Assembly (NCBI GenBank): GCA_963780865.1
Contig: CAWADT010000022.1
Span: 131,470-195,469, forward strand
From: FEN-1073 sp963780865
Lineage (GTDB): Bacteria; Chloroflexota; Anaerolineae; Anaerolineales; RBG-16-64-43
DNA length: 64,000 nucleotides
Reading direction: 5' to 3'
Made by a program: the position numbers and the translations under genes. The notes beneath the pieces are model-generated. The model was not told the DNA's origin, did not search any database, and was given only the letters and a program-made list of their open reading frames with translations. Positions 9,269-18,000 of the stretch are shown here, in pieces. Each line of letters begins with the position of its first letter. The stretch's first letter is position 1.

Positions 9269-10141
9269 ATGCCACGGGACATTCGAAAGGATTTTTTCTA
9301 CGGCAAGAAAGTGCTGATCACGGGCGGGTCCAGCGGGATCGGATTGGCGCTCGCCCGTCAACTCGCGGCGCGAGGCGCAAACCTATGGCTAGTGGCGCGG
9401 AATGAAGCCAAGCTCGAGAACGCCCGCCGGGAGCTGCAAGCCGCGGCGGTCGATCCCTCGCAAAAGGTGGGCTTCACTTCGGCCGATGTGGCGGTGGAAA
9501 GCCAAGCCCGGGCTGCGGCGGAGCAGGCCGCGAAGGCGCTTGGTGGGTTGGACATCCTGATCAACAATGCCGGCACGTCGCATCCCGGCTACTTTCTGGA
9601 GATGGACTCGAAAATCTTCCGGGAAACGATGGAGACGAATTATTTCGGCACACTCAACCTGACCCGCGCCGTCGTGCCAGCGATGATCCAGCGCGGAAAG
9701 GGACATATCGTCAACGTTTCCTCCGCGGCGGCTTACCTGGCGGTGTTTGGGTATGCATCCTACGCGCCCACCAAATGGGCGGTACGCGGCCTGAGCGACG
9801 TGCTGCGCTACGAACTGAAACCGCGCGGTATCCGGGTGACACTCGCCATGCCGCCCGACACCGACACGCCGTCGCTGGCCAAGGAAAAAAAGATCCGCCC
9901 CAAAGAGACGGAGATCATCTCCTCCTCCGGCACGGTCTATAAGCCTGAGCAGGTGGCGCGCGACATCCTTTGGGGAGTGGAACACAATCGCTACATCGTC
10001 ATCACTGGAATGGACGCCGTGCTCTTCTACTGGCTGACCAACCTTCTCGGACCGCTGCAATACCCGGTGATGGACCTGTTTGTGTCGGACGCCATCGCCA
10101 AAAAGAAAAAAGCCGAAGGCCGAAAAGACACTCGCGTATAA
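9269..10141 (+). CDS. 3-ketodihydrosphingosine reductase-like SDR (KDSR family)
   Basis: Short-chain dehydrogenase of 290 residues. Seen: Rossmann motif TGGSSGIG (~15-22), NNAG, catalytic Ser in VSSAAAY, and YAPTK for the Tyr/Lys pair. The block MPPDTDTPSLAKE followed by KPEQVARDI is characteristic of 3-ketodihydrosphingosine reductases (eukaryotic KDSR/FVT1 and bacterial relatives) rather than of generic SDRs, and a hydrophobic C-terminal segment fits membrane association. Role: NADPH-dependent reduction of 3-ketosphinganine to sphinganine. ATG 9269 is chosen over an upstream in-frame start because GGGAGACGGAGAGG lies directly before it. The next gene makes the substrate, which supports the call. 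Confidence 0.82.
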   Translation: MPRDIRKDFFYGKKVLITGGSSGIGLALARQLAARGANLWLVARNEAKLENARRELQAAAVDPSQKVGFTSADVAVESQARAAAEQAAKALGGLDILINNAGTSHPGYFLEMDSKIFRETMETNYFGTLNLTRAVVPAMIQRGKGHIVNVSSAAAYLAVFGYASYAPTKWAVRGLSDVLRYELKPRGIRVTLAMPPDTDTPSLAKEKKIRPKETEIISSSGTVYKPEQVARDILWGVEHNRYIVITGMDAVLFYWLTNLLGPLQYPVMDLFVSDAIAKKKKAEGRKDTRV

Positions 10142-10177
10142 TAGGCTTGGACCAATTCCCACGCTTGGAGGAGCAGG

Positions 10178-11356
10178 ATGGATATCTTCGCAAAATGCCC
10201 CGTGTTCACCGATGCCAAAGAAGCCATGGCGGCCGGGTTTTATCCCTACTTCATTCCAATGGAAGGCAACGAGGGGACGGAGGCGATTTTCCAGGGACGC
10301 CGCCTGATCATGTGCGGCTCGAACAACTATCTTGGCCTGACGATTGACCCGCGCGTGCGGGAAGCGGCCGTGGAAGCGATCCGCAAATACGGGACCTCGT
10401 GCACGGGTTCGCGTTTTCTCAACGGGACGCTGGAGATGCACGAGCAGCTTGAGCGGGAACTCGCGAAGTTCGTCGGCAAGGAAGCCGCGCTGGTATTTTC
10501 CACCGGGATGCAGACCAACTTGGGAACGATCTCGGCCATCGTCGGGCGCGGGGATTACGTGGTTTTGGACAAGGAAGACCACGCGAGCATCGTGGACGGG
10601 GCGCGGCTCTGTTGGGGCGAGACGCGGCGCTTCAAGCACAACGATATGCAGGATTTCGAACGGGTGCTGGCCGCCTTGCCGGAAGACAAAGGCAAACTGG
10701 TGGTGGTCGACGGTCTGTACAGCATGGAAGGCGACCTCGCCCCGCTGCCGGAAATCGTTCCCCTCTGTAAAAAGTACGGCGCCCGGTTGATGGTGGACGA
10801 CGCCCATGGCATCGGCGTGCTGGGCAAGGGGCGCGGGACCGCAGCGCACTTCGGCATCACCCAGGACGTGGACCTGATCATGTCCACCTTCAGCAAATCC
10901 TTCGCCTCCCTCGGCGGATTCATCGCCGGGGACGAGCCGGTGATCCACTACATCAAGCATCACGCCCGGGCGCTGATGTTCTCCGCCAGCATCCCGCCCG
11001 CCAACGCCGCCGCGGCGCTCGCAGCGCTGCACATCATGCGTGACGAACCCGAGCACAGCGCGCGGCTCAACGCCATCGCCGACAAGATGCGCGCCGGCTA
11101 CCGGAGCCTGGGGTTCGACATCGGCAACTCCACCACGCCGATCATCCCGATCCTCATCGGCGACGACCTCAAAACCATCTTCACCTGGAAGGCGCTGTTC
11201 GAAGACGGAGTGTTCGTCAATCCGGTGCTTTCCCCCGGCGTCTCCCCGGGACGGCAAATGCTGCGCACTTCCTACATGGCCACCCACACCGACGCGCAGA
11301 TGGACAAGGTGCTGGAAGTGTTCGGCAAAGTGGGAAAGAACATGGGATTGATATAA
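10178..11356 (+). CDS. serine palmitoyltransferase-like alpha-oxoamine synthase
   Basis: PLP enzyme of 392 residues from the AONS family (BioF, KBL, HemA, SPT). Recalled Bacteroides-type Spt sequences share distinctive blocks: FYPYFIPMEGNEGTE near the N-terminus, GSRFLNGTLEMHEQLE, KHNDMQDFE, YSMEGDLAPLPEIV, DDAHGIGVLG, STFSKSFAS with the PLP-binding Lys, and FVNPVLSPG followed by SYMATHT. These favour serine palmitoyltransferase over BioF or KBL. Reaction: L-serine plus palmitoyl-CoA or acyl-ACP to 3-ketosphinganine. It lies 36 bases after the KDSR-like reductase with GGAGGAG before the start; TATAAT at 10137-10142 may give it an extra promoter. No ceramide synthase or dedicated acyl carrier protein is nearby. 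Confidence 0.82.
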   Translation: MDIFAKCPVFTDAKEAMAAGFYPYFIPMEGNEGTEAIFQGRRLIMCGSNNYLGLTIDPRVREAAVEAIRKYGTSCTGSRFLNGTLEMHEQLERELAKFVGKEAALVFSTGMQTNLGTISAIVGRGDYVVLDKEDHASIVDGARLCWGETRRFKHNDMQDFERVLAALPEDKGKLVVVDGLYSMEGDLAPLPEIVPLCKKYGARLMVDDAHGIGVLGKGRGTAAHFGITQDVDLIMSTFSKSFASLGGFIAGDEPVIHYIKHHARALMFSASIPPANAAAALAALHIMRDEPEHSARLNAIADKMRAGYRSLGFDIGNSTTPIIPILIGDDLKTIFTWKALFEDGVFVNPVLSPGVSPGRQMLRTSYMATHTDAQMDKVLEVFGKVGKNMGLI

Positions 11357-11375
11357 AACGATCTTCGAGAAAATT

Positions 11376-11446
11376 TCTCACCGCAAAGACGCAAAGGGCG
11401 CAAAGATTTTATTATTTCTTGGCGACTTTGCGCCTTTGCGGTGAGA
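11376..11446. repeat. 71-bp palindromic repeat of the CTCACCGCAAAG family
   Basis: The left end TCTCACCGCAAAGACGCAAA and the right end (read inverted) TCTCACCGCAAAGGCGCAAA form terminal inverted repeats around ~25 bases. The same end sequence borders the GxxExxY gene at 38.7-39.2 kb, so this looks like a gene-less miniature version of that element. Confidence 0.7.
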
Positions 11447-11536
11447 TTTTGATTTTTCAATCCATTCGAAATTATTCTACTTATTAATAAATTTCATCTG
11501 CTGATATCGAAAACCCCTTTCCGCGATACACAGGAT

Positions 11537-12046
11537 TCATATTATCCATCGCACGACGGCGCAACCATAGGCGGGCGTTTCAGCCGGATCGGGATTCCCG
11601 CCGGCGAGGAGCGCGCGCAATTCGTTTTCCAGATACGCCCGGGTGGGGGCGGGCTGGCGGAAAGTGGCATCGTCCAGCGCGCCGTGATAGCGGAGGACGC
11701 CCTCCCGGTCGAGGAGGAAAAATTCCGGCGTGAGCTGGGCGCCGTACTGGTCGGTCACTGTCCGGTCGGGATCGAGCAGGACAATCCCCCGGAACCGCTT
11801 GGCCGCTTCCAGGCGGATTGCGTCGACGCTCTCGTCGGCGTTCATCGCCAGGCGGAGAACGAGGGCGGAGGAGGCGAGCTCGGAAGGCCAGTTTCCCATC
11901 ACCCGGTCGGCCCGCTGTGACCATGGGCAGGCGGCCGACCAAAAATAAAGCAGCACGGCCTGCCCGCGGTACTCGCCCAGAGTGTGGAGACGACCGGAAA
12001 GGTCGGGCAGGGAGAAAGCAGGCGCGGGCGCGTTTACGGCAGCCAT
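11537..12046 (-). CDS. redoxin/thioredoxin-fold protein (AhpC-TSA/TlpA type)
   Basis: 169 residues in the cytoplasm or loosely attached; no signal peptide. The order APAFSLPDLSGRLHTL, YFWSAACPWSQRADR, then TPEFFLLDREGVLRYHGALD is that of the AhpC-TSA/redoxin family. The usual CPxC/CPYV site is CPWS, leaving one active-site Cys. A second Cys sits in the C-terminal YGCAVVRW, where related thioredoxin-family proteins have GCxIKW; it could act as resolving Cys. The ATG (12046) overlaps the last 13 bases of the upstream TolB-like gene, so both are probably one operon on the minus strand. Substrate unknown. Confidence 0.75.
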   Translation of the reverse strand: MAAVNAPAPAFSLPDLSGRLHTLGEYRGQAVLLYFWSAACPWSQRADRVMGNWPSELASSALVLRLAMNADESVDAIRLEAAKRFRGIVLLDPDRTVTDQYGAQLTPEFFLLDREGVLRYHGALDDATFRQPAPTRAYLENELRALLAGGNPDPAETPAYGCAVVRWII

Positions 12047-13434
12047 GCGGGCAAGTATCCTCCCGCTGCAAGCACATGCGCGTTCGAACCGTCGGGGTTG
12101 ATGGTCCAGATCTCCGGCGGTTCGGACGGATTCGTTTCGTGGAAGCGCATGAACAACAGGCGGGATCCGTCGGAACTCCAATGGATCGAGGAAACGCCGT
12201 AGTCGGGCGACTGGGTAAGCTCGCGGAAGGAGGAATCCTTCAGGTTCATGATCCACAATTGGCGGCCCGGGGTCCAGCGCGTGTCGAAATAATCGCGCGC
12301 AAACGCCAGCTGCGCGCCGTCCGGGGAAACCGCGGGGGAATAATCCTCGACCTGTTCGGCGCCGCTGAGGTTCCGCCGGTCGTTGGTTTTTATCGTCACC
12401 AGCGTCAGCTGGCTGAAGATCCGGAGCGATTCGGAATTCGTAGTCGATTCCGACGCTTCCGAGGTATCGGGGAAAATGTCGGGGTAGATCAGCCCCGAAC
12501 CGTCCGGCATCCAAACCCAGTCCGCGCCGTTCGCGTTGGGAACCAGCGTCGTCCCGCCGGCCAAATCGTCCACGACCACGGCCTGCCGGTCGGCGTCGAA
12601 ATACGAGAGCCACCCCGGCGGAGCCCAGACGGGATTGCTGGCGGTGTGTCCGGAAGGGGAGACGGTCCGCGTTTGGCGCGAGCCAAGGGTGAACAATTCG
12701 ATCGCCGGATTGGCCGGCTGAACGGAACCGCTTACCTGAGTTTCCAGGGCGGCGCGCTGGTACGCAACCATCGATCCATCGGGGGATATCGCCGCGGAAC
12801 TGCAAGCGTCGGGCGCGCAGTCGACGAGCAGTTCCGGCGCGGCTGACCCGAGCCGGTCGAACCAGATTTTTCCCGGCCCGTTGGAAACCCCGGTGGAATA
12901 CACCAGAAAATCGCCGCGCGATGAGATCTGAAAATCCTGGATCGGTTCGGAGGCTTGGACGAGTACGACGGGGGCGCCGCCGTCGGCCGGCATCATCATC
13001 AACCGGGTGGGATCGTCGGCGGAAATAAACGCCACGCGGTACGGGGAAGGGACAAAGCTCCAACTGAAATCCAAGATCAGCGGCAGGCGGCTCCGGCCGC
13101 AAGCGCCCGAGCGGACGGTCGCCTTTACCGTGCTGCCGGAAGGCCACGGGTTCTTGGGGACGAATTGCAGCACGTTGCCTTGCACGCTGAGGCCGCCCTC
13201 GGCGGCGGGCTGGATGCTGAAATGCGAAGCCGCGCAGGCGGGATCCATCGGCACGGTGAAACGCGCTTCGATCGCGGCGTAGGAGCCGGGATGCGCACCC
13301 GCCGCGGGTTGAACCGTGACCACCCGCGGTGAAAAATACACTCCCACCGCCGCTAGGCCGATCAGGAACCCGAGCAACGGAATCACGATCATCCGGAGGG
13401 AAAGGACGCGCCGTTTTGAAAAAAGAGGGGTCAT
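12034..13434 (-). CDS. membrane-anchored TolB/WD40-like beta-propeller protein
   Basis: 466 residues from ATG 13434. A basic N-terminus and one hydrophobic helix (MIVIPLLGFLIGLAAVGVYF) form an uncleaved anchor. Next is an Ig-like region (residues ~45-140; IEARFTVPMD, a bacterial Big_5-type fold), then propeller repeats with AAISPDGSMVAYQR, PAVSPDGAQLAFARD, WSSDGSRLLFM and WTINPDGSNAHVL. The role is probably extracellular binding or sensing; no enzymatic motif is seen. A longer start at 13503 is possible, but TATAAT on this strand (13450-13445) ends 10 bases before ATG 13434, which would put the longer start upstream of the promoter. Confidence 0.75.
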   Translation of the reverse strand: MTPLFSKRRVLSLRMIVIPLLGFLIGLAAVGVYFSPRVVTVQPAAGAHPGSYAAIEARFTVPMDPACAASHFSIQPAAEGGLSVQGNVLQFVPKNPWPSGSTVKATVRSGACGRSRLPLILDFSWSFVPSPYRVAFISADDPTRLMMMPADGGAPVVLVQASEPIQDFQISSRGDFLVYSTGVSNGPGKIWFDRLGSAAPELLVDCAPDACSSAAISPDGSMVAYQRAALETQVSGSVQPANPAIELFTLGSRQTRTVSPSGHTASNPVWAPPGWLSYFDADRQAVVVDDLAGGTTLVPNANGADWVWMPDGSGLIYPDIFPDTSEASESTTNSESLRIFSQLTLVTIKTNDRRNLSGAEQVEDYSPAVSPDGAQLAFARDYFDTRWTPGRQLWIMNLKDSSFRELTQSPDYGVSSIHWSSDGSRLLFMRFHETNPSEPPEIWTINPDGSNAHVLAAGGYLPAWLP

Positions 13435-13444
13435 AAGTGCGGAT

Positions 13445-13450
13445 ATTATA
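13445..13450 (-). promoter_or_regulatory. -10 element suggesting a near-leaderless transcript
   Basis: Reading the minus strand, TATAAT ends 10 bases before ATG 13434, so transcription should start only about 3-5 bases before the start codon and no Shine-Dalgarno is present. No good -35 is seen. Confidence 0.45.
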
Positions 13451-13554
13451 GCAGTGTGGGTTAATTCGCCTGCTATACGGAATAGTTTCTTCCTGCGGGC
13501 CAACGCGCGACGCCAAACCCCAGCTGGTTAACGAAGCTCCTCCGGGGCTATCTG

Positions 13555-13710
13555 CGTCTGTATTTTTCGGCCCGTTGAAGGCGGGCTTCGTGCCTGTCCC
13601 GAGCGAAGCGAGGGATCATAGCGCCGTCATTTATGGCGGCGCGGCAAGTCGCGGCATGATTATCGCGCGGGGATAAATCCCCGCGCTAAGCCACAATGCC
13701 CCTTCGGGGC
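13555..13710. repeat. cluster of short GC-rich hairpins
   Basis: Several palindromes in a row before the nuclease gene: GCGCCGTCA...TGGCGGCGC (13621-13642), GCGCGGGGAT/ATCCCCGCGC with a 2-nt loop (13665-13686), and GCCCCTTCGGGGC just after. No gene is seen between 13504 and 13788. Confidence 0.6.
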
Positions 13711-13788
13711 AAAACATTCATATTAAGGAGTAACTTCCCATTTCTCAAAAAGCGATACAATGGCAAATGAAAAATTCAGGGGGAGTAT

Positions 13789-14580
13789 ATGAATCGCAAC
13801 CGTCGGATTCCAATCGCATGTTTGATTTTCCTGCTCGGCGCGGGTTGCCGTCCGGCTGGGAATGCGCGCGTCGCACCGGCAACGATGCCATTCCAATCTT
13901 CATCGCCGACGTCGCGTGCGTCGGAAACCGCCGTGCCCACCGCCGGATGCATCCCCGACCGCGCCCGGCGCGAGTACGCGGCCGTGACCAAGGTGATCGA
14001 CGGCGACACGATCGAAGTCGATGAGGGTGGGATTCCCTTCCGGGTGCGGTACATCGGAATGGATGCGCCGGAACTGACCGGCGAGCCGATGGCGGCCGAG
14101 GCGCTTGCGGCGAACCGCCGGCTGGTCGAGGGGAAAACGATCGTGATGATCCGCGATCAATCCGAGGCGGACCGCTACGGGCGACTGCTGCGGTTTGTGT
14201 TCGCCGGCGATGGCTTCGTCAATGTTGAGCTCGTTCGGATGGGGATGGCGCGCGCCGCGCCTTACCCGCCGGACGTCTCCTGCCGGGCTGAATTCGACGC
14301 CGCGCAGCGCGAGGCGCTGCAAGCCGGGCGGGGATTGTGGAGCATTGTTTTAAGTTTGACCCCGCCGCCGGGCGCAGGAACAGTTTGCGCCGGAGGCTGC
14401 GTCACCCCGCCGGCCGGCTGCCGGATCAAAGGAAATATCGGCGCCAGCGGCGAGAAAATCTACCACGTTCCGGGCGGAAAATTCTACGATAACACCCTGA
14501 TCGAACCCGAAAAGGGGGAGCGTTGGTTCTGCACAGAAGCCGAGGCCGTGGCCGCGGGCTGGAGAAGATCGAAGCAATGA
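13789..14580 (+). CDS. thermonuclease (SNase-like) lipoprotein with C-terminal Cys-rich domain
   Basis: 263 residues. The signal peptide ends at LLGAGC (Cys20), so the enzyme is lipid-anchored. The SNase domain (~60-185) has VIDGDTIEV, RYIGMDAPE, and DRYGRLLRFVF, giving the Arg/Glu/Arg catalytic set and the Asp ligands for calcium. A second small domain (~205-260) begins CRIKGNIGASGEKIYHVPG and ends ERWFCTEAEAVAAGWR; this block often follows SNase domains in Gram-positive-like and Chloroflexota proteins. Role: degradation of extracellular DNA or RNA. Strong ribosome-binding site AGGGGGAG just upstream. The last 45 bases of the gene are repeated downstream. Confidence 0.88.
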   Translation: MNRNRRIPIACLIFLLGAGCRPAGNARVAPATMPFQSSSPTSRASETAVPTAGCIPDRARREYAAVTKVIDGDTIEVDEGGIPFRVRYIGMDAPELTGEPMAAEALAANRRLVEGKTIVMIRDQSEADRYGRLLRFVFAGDGFVNVELVRMGMARAAPYPPDVSCRAEFDAAQREALQAGRGLWSIVLSLTPPPGAGTVCAGGCVTPPAGCRIKGNIGASGEKIYHVPGGKFYDNTLIEPEKGERWFCTEAEAVAAGWRRSKQ

Positions 14581-14782
14581 GGACGAAGCATACGGAAGCC
14601 ACCGAAGAAGCCACGGATAACACGGAAAAAACGTTTTCCAAGATTGTTTTCATTTGCCATCCCGTCCTCCCTCCCTCCTCCCTCCTTCCCGTATCACGGG
14701 AAGGAGGGAGGAGCCCGGAGAAGGGAGAATAGGAAGGGAAGCCGAGGCCGTGGCCGCGGGCTGGAGAAGATCGAAGCAATGA
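14536..14782. repeat. 45-bp direct repeat of the nuclease gene's 3' end, with hairpin between
   Basis: Bases 14536-14580 (last 15 codons including the stop) recur exactly at 14738-14782. Between them is an 18-bp perfect stem (14675-14692 with 14696-14713, 3-nt loop). The arrangement suggests a duplication linked to insertion of the palindrome. Confidence 0.85.
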
Positions 14783-14851
14783 TGATGTTGTTATCGCTTG
14801 GACCACTTTTATTGGAATCTAGGTCTTTCAAATGAATCGTCTCTTTATTTG

Positions 14852-14912
14852 CCCTCATCCGGCCTACGGCCACCTTCTCCCAGCATAAGCTGGGAGAAGG
14901 ATGGGATGAGGG
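14852..14912. repeat. palindromic repeat CCTTCTCCCAGC/GCTGGGAGAAGG
   Basis: 12-bp perfect stem (14873-14884 with 14889-14900) with outer CCCTCATCC/GGATGAGGG pairing. A related repeat (CTGCCAGCATATGCTGGGAGAG) sits between hypD and hypE at 40.26 kb. Confidence 0.7.
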
Positions 14913-14984
14913 AATGCCGTTGCGGCGCCAAAATTTTAATATAATTGGGACTACCTTCTCGGAATTTTCCGTTCCCCGCTGTGC

Positions 14985-14990
14985 TATAAT
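14985..14990 (+). promoter_or_regulatory. -10 element of dnaE
   Basis: TATAAT 57 bases before the dnaE ATG; a start near 14997 gives a ~50-base leader. No convincing -35. Confidence 0.4.
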
Positions 14991-15046
14991 CATTGCTGTC
15001 GCCTCTGCTCGACCATCACGTTTTTCACTTCACTCATCGAGCGTTC

Positions 15047-18000
15047 ATGTCTTTCGTCCACCTTCACGTACATACAGAATATTCCCTTCTCGACGGGCTG
15101 GGAAAAATTCCACGCCTCGTGGCGCGGGCCAAGGAATTGGGGATGCCGGCCCTCGCCATCACCGATCATGGGGTGATGTTCGGCGTCGTGGAATTTTATA
15201 ACGCGGCCAGGGAAGCCGGCATCCGGCCGATCATCGGGATCGAAGCCTACCTCGCCCCGCGCGGGATGCACGACCGCGAAGCGCGCGTCGACCGCGACCC
15301 ACCCCACCTGCTGCTCCTGGCTCAGACCGACGCCGGGTATCGCAACCTCCTTCAGATCGCCTCCGCCGCGCAACTCGAAGGCTTCTATTACAAGCCGCGC
15401 ATCGACCGCGAGTACCTCGCCGCGCACGCCGAAGGACTCATTTGCACCAGCGGCTGCCTGGCGGCGGAAATTCCGCACGCGCTGGCCGAGGGACGGACGC
15501 AGGATGCCGAGCGCCTGATCGGCTGGTACAAGGATCTCTTCGGCGACCGTTTCTACATCGAGCTGCAGGAGCACGAGATCCCCGAACTGCGCGAGGTGAA
15601 CAAACGGCTGGTGGAGCTCGCGCCACGCTTCGGGGTGGGGATGGTGGCCACCAACGACGTGCATTACGTGATGCCCGAGGACAGCACCGCGCACGACATT
15701 CTGCTGTGCATCCAGACCCAGACGGTGGTGAGCGAAACCAACCGGATGCGCATGTCGGGCAGTTCCTATTACCTGCGCTCGCCGCAGGAAATGCAGGCCC
15801 TCTTCGGCGAAGTGCCCGGCGCGATCGCCAATACCCTCGCCATTGCCGAACGCTGCTCGGTGGATCTGGGGTTCAAAGGCTACCACCTGCCGGTGTTTCC
15901 CGTTCCGGAAGGAAAAACATCGGAGGGTTATCTCCGCGAACTATGCGCCGAAGGGCTGCGCGAGCGGTACGGCGCGCGGGCCGACGAGCCCGATATTCAA
16001 AAACGGCTCGAGTACGAGCTGGGGATCATCCACAAGATGGGGTTCGACATGTATTTCCTCATCGTGTGGGACCTGTGCCGCTACGCGCTGCAATCCCGCA
16101 TCTGGTACAACGCGCGCGGTTCGGCGGAGGGTTCGCTCGCCGCGTACGCGCTGCGGATCACCCTGGTGGACCCGCTCGAGCACGGGTTGATCTTCGAGCG
16201 CTTCCTCAACCCTTCGCGGGTGAGCATGCCGGACATCGACCTGGATTTCCAGGACGACCAGCGCGGAAGGGTGCTGGAATACGCCGCGCGCCGCTACGGC
16301 GCGGACAAGGTGGCGCAGATCATCACCTTCGGAACCATGGCCGCGCGCGCCGCGGTGCGCGACGTCGGGCGCGTGCTGGATATCCCCCTGCCGGAAGTGG
16401 ACAAACTCGCCAAGCTCATCCCCAACACGCCCGGCCGAGCCGTCACGCTGGCCGAAGCGCTGCAGGAGGTTCCCGCCCTGCGCGAAACGTACGAGGGCAC
16501 CGACTACCTGCGCGATCTGGTCGACACCGCCGCCAAACTCGAAGGCGTGATCCGCAACGCGGGGACGCACGCCGCGGGCGTGGTGATTTCCGACAAGCCG
16601 CTCGTGGAGTACGTGCCGCTGCACCGCCCGACGCGCGGCGCGCTCGAAGACAGCCCCGTCGCCGCCGTGACGCAATTTGAGATGCAGGTCCTGGACAAGC
16701 TCGGACTGCTCAAGGTGGATTTTCTGGGCCTGGCGACGCTGACCGTGATGCAGCGCGCCTGCGCGCTGATCTCCGAGCGTCACGATAAAGAGTTCACGCT
16801 CGATACCATCCCCACCGACGACCCGGCGATCTTCGAGCTGCTCGGGCGGGGGGAGACCGACGGCGTGTTCCAGGTGGAAGGCAGCGGCATGCGCCGCTAC
16901 CTGATGGAGATGAAACCCACGCGCCTGGACCACGTGATCGCGATGATCGCGCTCTTCCGCCCCGGCCCGATCGAATTCATCCCCCTCTACATCCAGCGCA
17001 TGCACGGTCTGCAGCCGGTGGAATACCGCCACCCCTCCCTCGAGCCGATCCTGCGCGAGACGTACGGGATCCTCATCTACCAGGAACAGCTCATGCGCGC
17101 GGTAATCGACATGGCGGGCTACACGCCTTCCGAAGCCGACGACCTGCGCAAGGCGGTATCGAAGAAGAACGCCGAGTCGATTAAAAAGCATCGCGCGAAG
17201 TTCATCGCCGGCGCCGGGAAAGTGCTGCAGATACAAGCGGACCTTGCGGCGGCGATCTTCGACGACTGGGAAGGTTTCGCCCGCTACGGCTTCAACAAGG
17301 CCCACGCGGCGGATTACGGAGTGATCTGCGCCCAGACCGCCTACCTCAAGGCGCATTACCCGGTGGAGTTCATGACCGCGCTGCTTTCGGCCTCCAAGAA
17401 CGAGATCGAGAAGGTGGCGCTCTACATCGCCGACTGCCGCAGGATGGGCGTGGCCGTGCTTCCGCCCTCCGTCAACCACAGCGGCTGGGATTTCACCATC
17501 GAGGAGAAGGCGGAGGGCGGATACGCCATCCGCTACGGTTTGGGCGCAGTGAAGAACGTAGGCGAAGGACCGGTGAACGAATTTCTGCGGGTGCGCGAGC
17601 AAACCGGGCCGTTCGCTTCGCTTGACGACCTGGCCGCGCGGGTGGACCTGCGCCGGGTGGGCAAGCGGGCGCTTGAATCCCTGGTGAAGGTGGGCGCGTT
17701 GGACGCCCTGGGCGAACGCGTGGGCGTGCTCAATTCCCTCGACGCGATCCTTTCGGTATCGGCGAGCCACTTCCGCGCGCAGGAAGCGGGTCAGATCAGC
17801 ATGTTCGCCTCAGCCGCCGGCGCGCCGATCGAGACGATCACGCTCGCCCCGTCGGGGACGGTGGCCAAGCGGACGATGCTCGAATGGGAAAAGGAACTGC
17901 TCGGCCTGTACGTCAGCGATCATCCGCTTTCGGCCTATCTCGAGGAATTGCAGAACGTCGTCACCCATTACAGCGCCGAACTGACCGAACCCGTCAACGG

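Noticed and set aside
9389..11287. 632-codon open frame on the minus strand
   Set aside because: It lies antisense to the KDSR-like and SPT-like genes, which show full motif sets. The antisense product is His/Arg-rich with no motif and is a by-product of GC-rich codon usage.
14993..15046. TTG start 18 codons upstream for dnaE
   Set aside because: It would lie on the -10 element and adds residues without homology; ATG 15047 begins directly at the conserved PHP motif.
15941..17770. 609-codon open frame on the minus strand inside dnaE
   Set aside because: Antisense to the polymerase palm region; composition is not protein-like.
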